Shown in pieces: positions 6,139 through 7,028 of a stretch of DNA of 7,028 nt. Every line of letters begins with the position of its first letter. The first letter of the stretch is position 1. Position numbers and translations under genes: made by a program. Under the pieces are notes generated by a model. It did no database searches and had not been told where the DNA came from. It saw only the letters and a list, made by a program, of their open reading frames with translations. This stretch comes from Candidatus Omnitrophota bacterium (GTDB taxonomy: Bacteria > Omnitrophota > Gorgyraeia > 2-01-FULL-45-10), in the NCBI GenBank assembly GCA_003140915.1, contig PLLI01000060.1:11506-18533 (forward strand), in the 5' to 3' direction.

Positions 6139-7028
6139 TACTCACGGGTTTTTAAAGGTCCAGCGAAAAGTCTCTTCCTACAGGCCTGTTTGCGAGAGGG
6201 TCAAGGATTACAGGGAAGTGGCCGAGTTGCGTTCCGACGAGATGTCCGAAGAGCAGGGTTCGCGATGCATGGATTGCGGAACTCCTTTTTGCCACTGGGG
6301 CTGCCCGATCGCAAACTATGTCCCGGAGTGGAACGACCTTATATTCCACGGCCAATGGGATAAGGCGATGGAGATGCTCCATGCAACAAATAATCTGCCC
6401 GAAATAACGGGCAGGATATGTCCGGCGCCCTGCGAGTATGCGTGCGTCCTCGGAATAAACGATGACCCGGTCACGATCAGGGAGAACGAACTGGCAATAA
6501 TCGAGCATGCGTTTAAAAGCGGCATTATCAGGCCGCGAAAGCCGGTAAAGCGCACGGGTAAGAAGGTAGCCGTTATCGGTTCTGGGCCGGCAGGGTTATC
6601 GGCCGCCGACCAGTTAAACAGGGCAGGGCATGCCGTTACAGTATTCGAACGGGACGATAAGATAGGCGGTATATTAAGGTATGGGATACCGGATTTCAAA
6701 CTGGCGAAAAGCATCCTGGACCGGCGAATCAAGTTATGGGAAAAAGAAGGAATAAGATTTGTCACGGGCGTCAATGTCGGAGTTGATCTTAAGGTCCTGA
6801 AACTGAAAAAAGAATTCGACGCAATATGCCTTGCCGGCGGCAGCCGAACGCCGCGCGACATAAGTATCCCGGGAAGAGAACTCTCAGGCATACATTTCGC
6901 AATGGACTATCTGATCCAGTCGAACAGGCGTTCTGCCGGGAAAAAGATACCGGCGGATGAACTGATAGACGCTAAGGCTAAGAAAGTGGTCATTATCGGA
7001 GGCGGGGATACGGGCGCCGATTGCGTAG
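6131..7028 (+). CDS. gltD: Glutamate synthase, small subunit (FAD, Fe-S), 3'-truncated by the window edge
   Basis: Electron-entry subunit of glutamate synthase: it takes electrons from NAD(P)H on FAD and passes them through 4Fe-4S clusters to GltB. The first 299 codons are present, out of about 470 usual for the family. The ATG is chosen because MGDTHGFLKVQRK matches the typical GltD N-terminus and a ribosome binding site precedes it. It overlaps the gltB end by 8 bases (ATGGGTGA), typical of coupled subunit genes. The N-terminal Fe-S region has Cys at 46, 49, 54 and 58 (RCMDCGTPFCHWGCP) and 97, 101 and 105 (GRICPAPCEYAC). The FAD-binding Rossmann motif VIGSGPAG is at 148-155, and the second, NAD(P)H-binding motif IIGGGDTGADC at 288-298 ends at the window edge. 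NADH versus NADPH preference cannot be told from the visible part. The frame is open to the last base. Related Fe-S flavoprotein subunits share this fold, but adjacency to gltB makes GltD secure. Confidence 0.97.
   Translation, partial: MGDTHGFLKVQRKVSSYRPVCERVKDYREVAELRSDEMSEEQGSRCMDCGTPFCHWGCPIANYVPEWNDLIFHGQWDKAMEMLHATNNLPEITGRICPAPCEYACVLGINDDPVTIRENELAIIEHAFKSGIIRPRKPVKRTGKKVAVIGSGPAGLSAADQLNRAGHAVTVFERDDKIGGILRYGIPDFKLAKSILDRRIKLWEKEGIRFVTGVNVGVDLKVLKLKKEFDAICLAGGSRTPRDISIPGRELSGIHFAMDYLIQSNRRSAGKKIPADELIDAKAKKVVIIGGGDTGADCV

Noticed and set aside
6316..6891. 191-codon reverse-strand open frame
   Set aside because: It lies fully opposite gltD, whose protein has all family motifs. The reverse translation has no recognisable domain, so it is a shadow of coding bias.
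1..7028. A previously undescribed defence, mobile or biosynthetic system
   Set aside because: All long genes are standard GS-GOGAT enzymes with intact motifs. Only the small regulator and its dyad offer real novelty.

Overview
This window holds a compact nitrogen-assimilation locus, entirely on the + strand: the 3' part of glnA (glutamine synthetase, type I), a small gene for a Fis-type DNA-binding protein, complete gltB (glutamate synthase large subunit) and the 5' part of gltD (glutamate synthase small subunit). Together GlnA and GltBD form the GS-GOGAT cycle: GlnA fixes ammonium onto glutamate to give glutamine, and GltBD moves the glutamine amide to 2-oxoglutarate to give two glutamates, using reducing power that enters through GltD.

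Layout: glnA runs in from the left edge and stops at 1136. The 86-bp gap that follows (1137-1222) contains a perfect 13-bp hairpin (1145-1176) followed by a short T run, then a 17-bp near-perfect dyad (1189-1205) and a good ribosome binding site for the regulator gene (1223-1603). gltB starts 11 bases after the regulator stops, and gltD starts inside the last codons of gltB (8-base overlap), so regulator-gltB-gltD looks like one translationally coupled operon. There is no gene-free stretch above 300 bases. No RNA genes, insertion sequences, CRISPR arrays or phage genes are visible.

The organism is a bacterium. The enzymes are ordinary bacterial GS-I (beta-like, with the extra insertion) and bacterial-type two-subunit GOGAT. 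Ile is often encoded by ATA and Arg by AGG, and GC is near 50% in the enzyme genes I sampled. This, plus the Fis-domain regulator, suggests an uncultured Gram-negative-type lineage (for example Omnitrophota or a relative), but that placement is only a guess.

The most interesting part is the regulatory module between glnA and gltB. A Fis-like protein carries an unusual N-terminal extension resembling the start of a response-regulator receiver domain. Its gene is directly preceded by a dyad that fits the core Fis consensus and also has the end bases and 17-bp length of an NtrC-type site. GlnA itself has Phe where the adenylylated Tyr of enteric GS sits. The locus may therefore rely on transcriptional control by this local regulator rather than covalent control of GS. 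I see no wholly new multi-gene system here.
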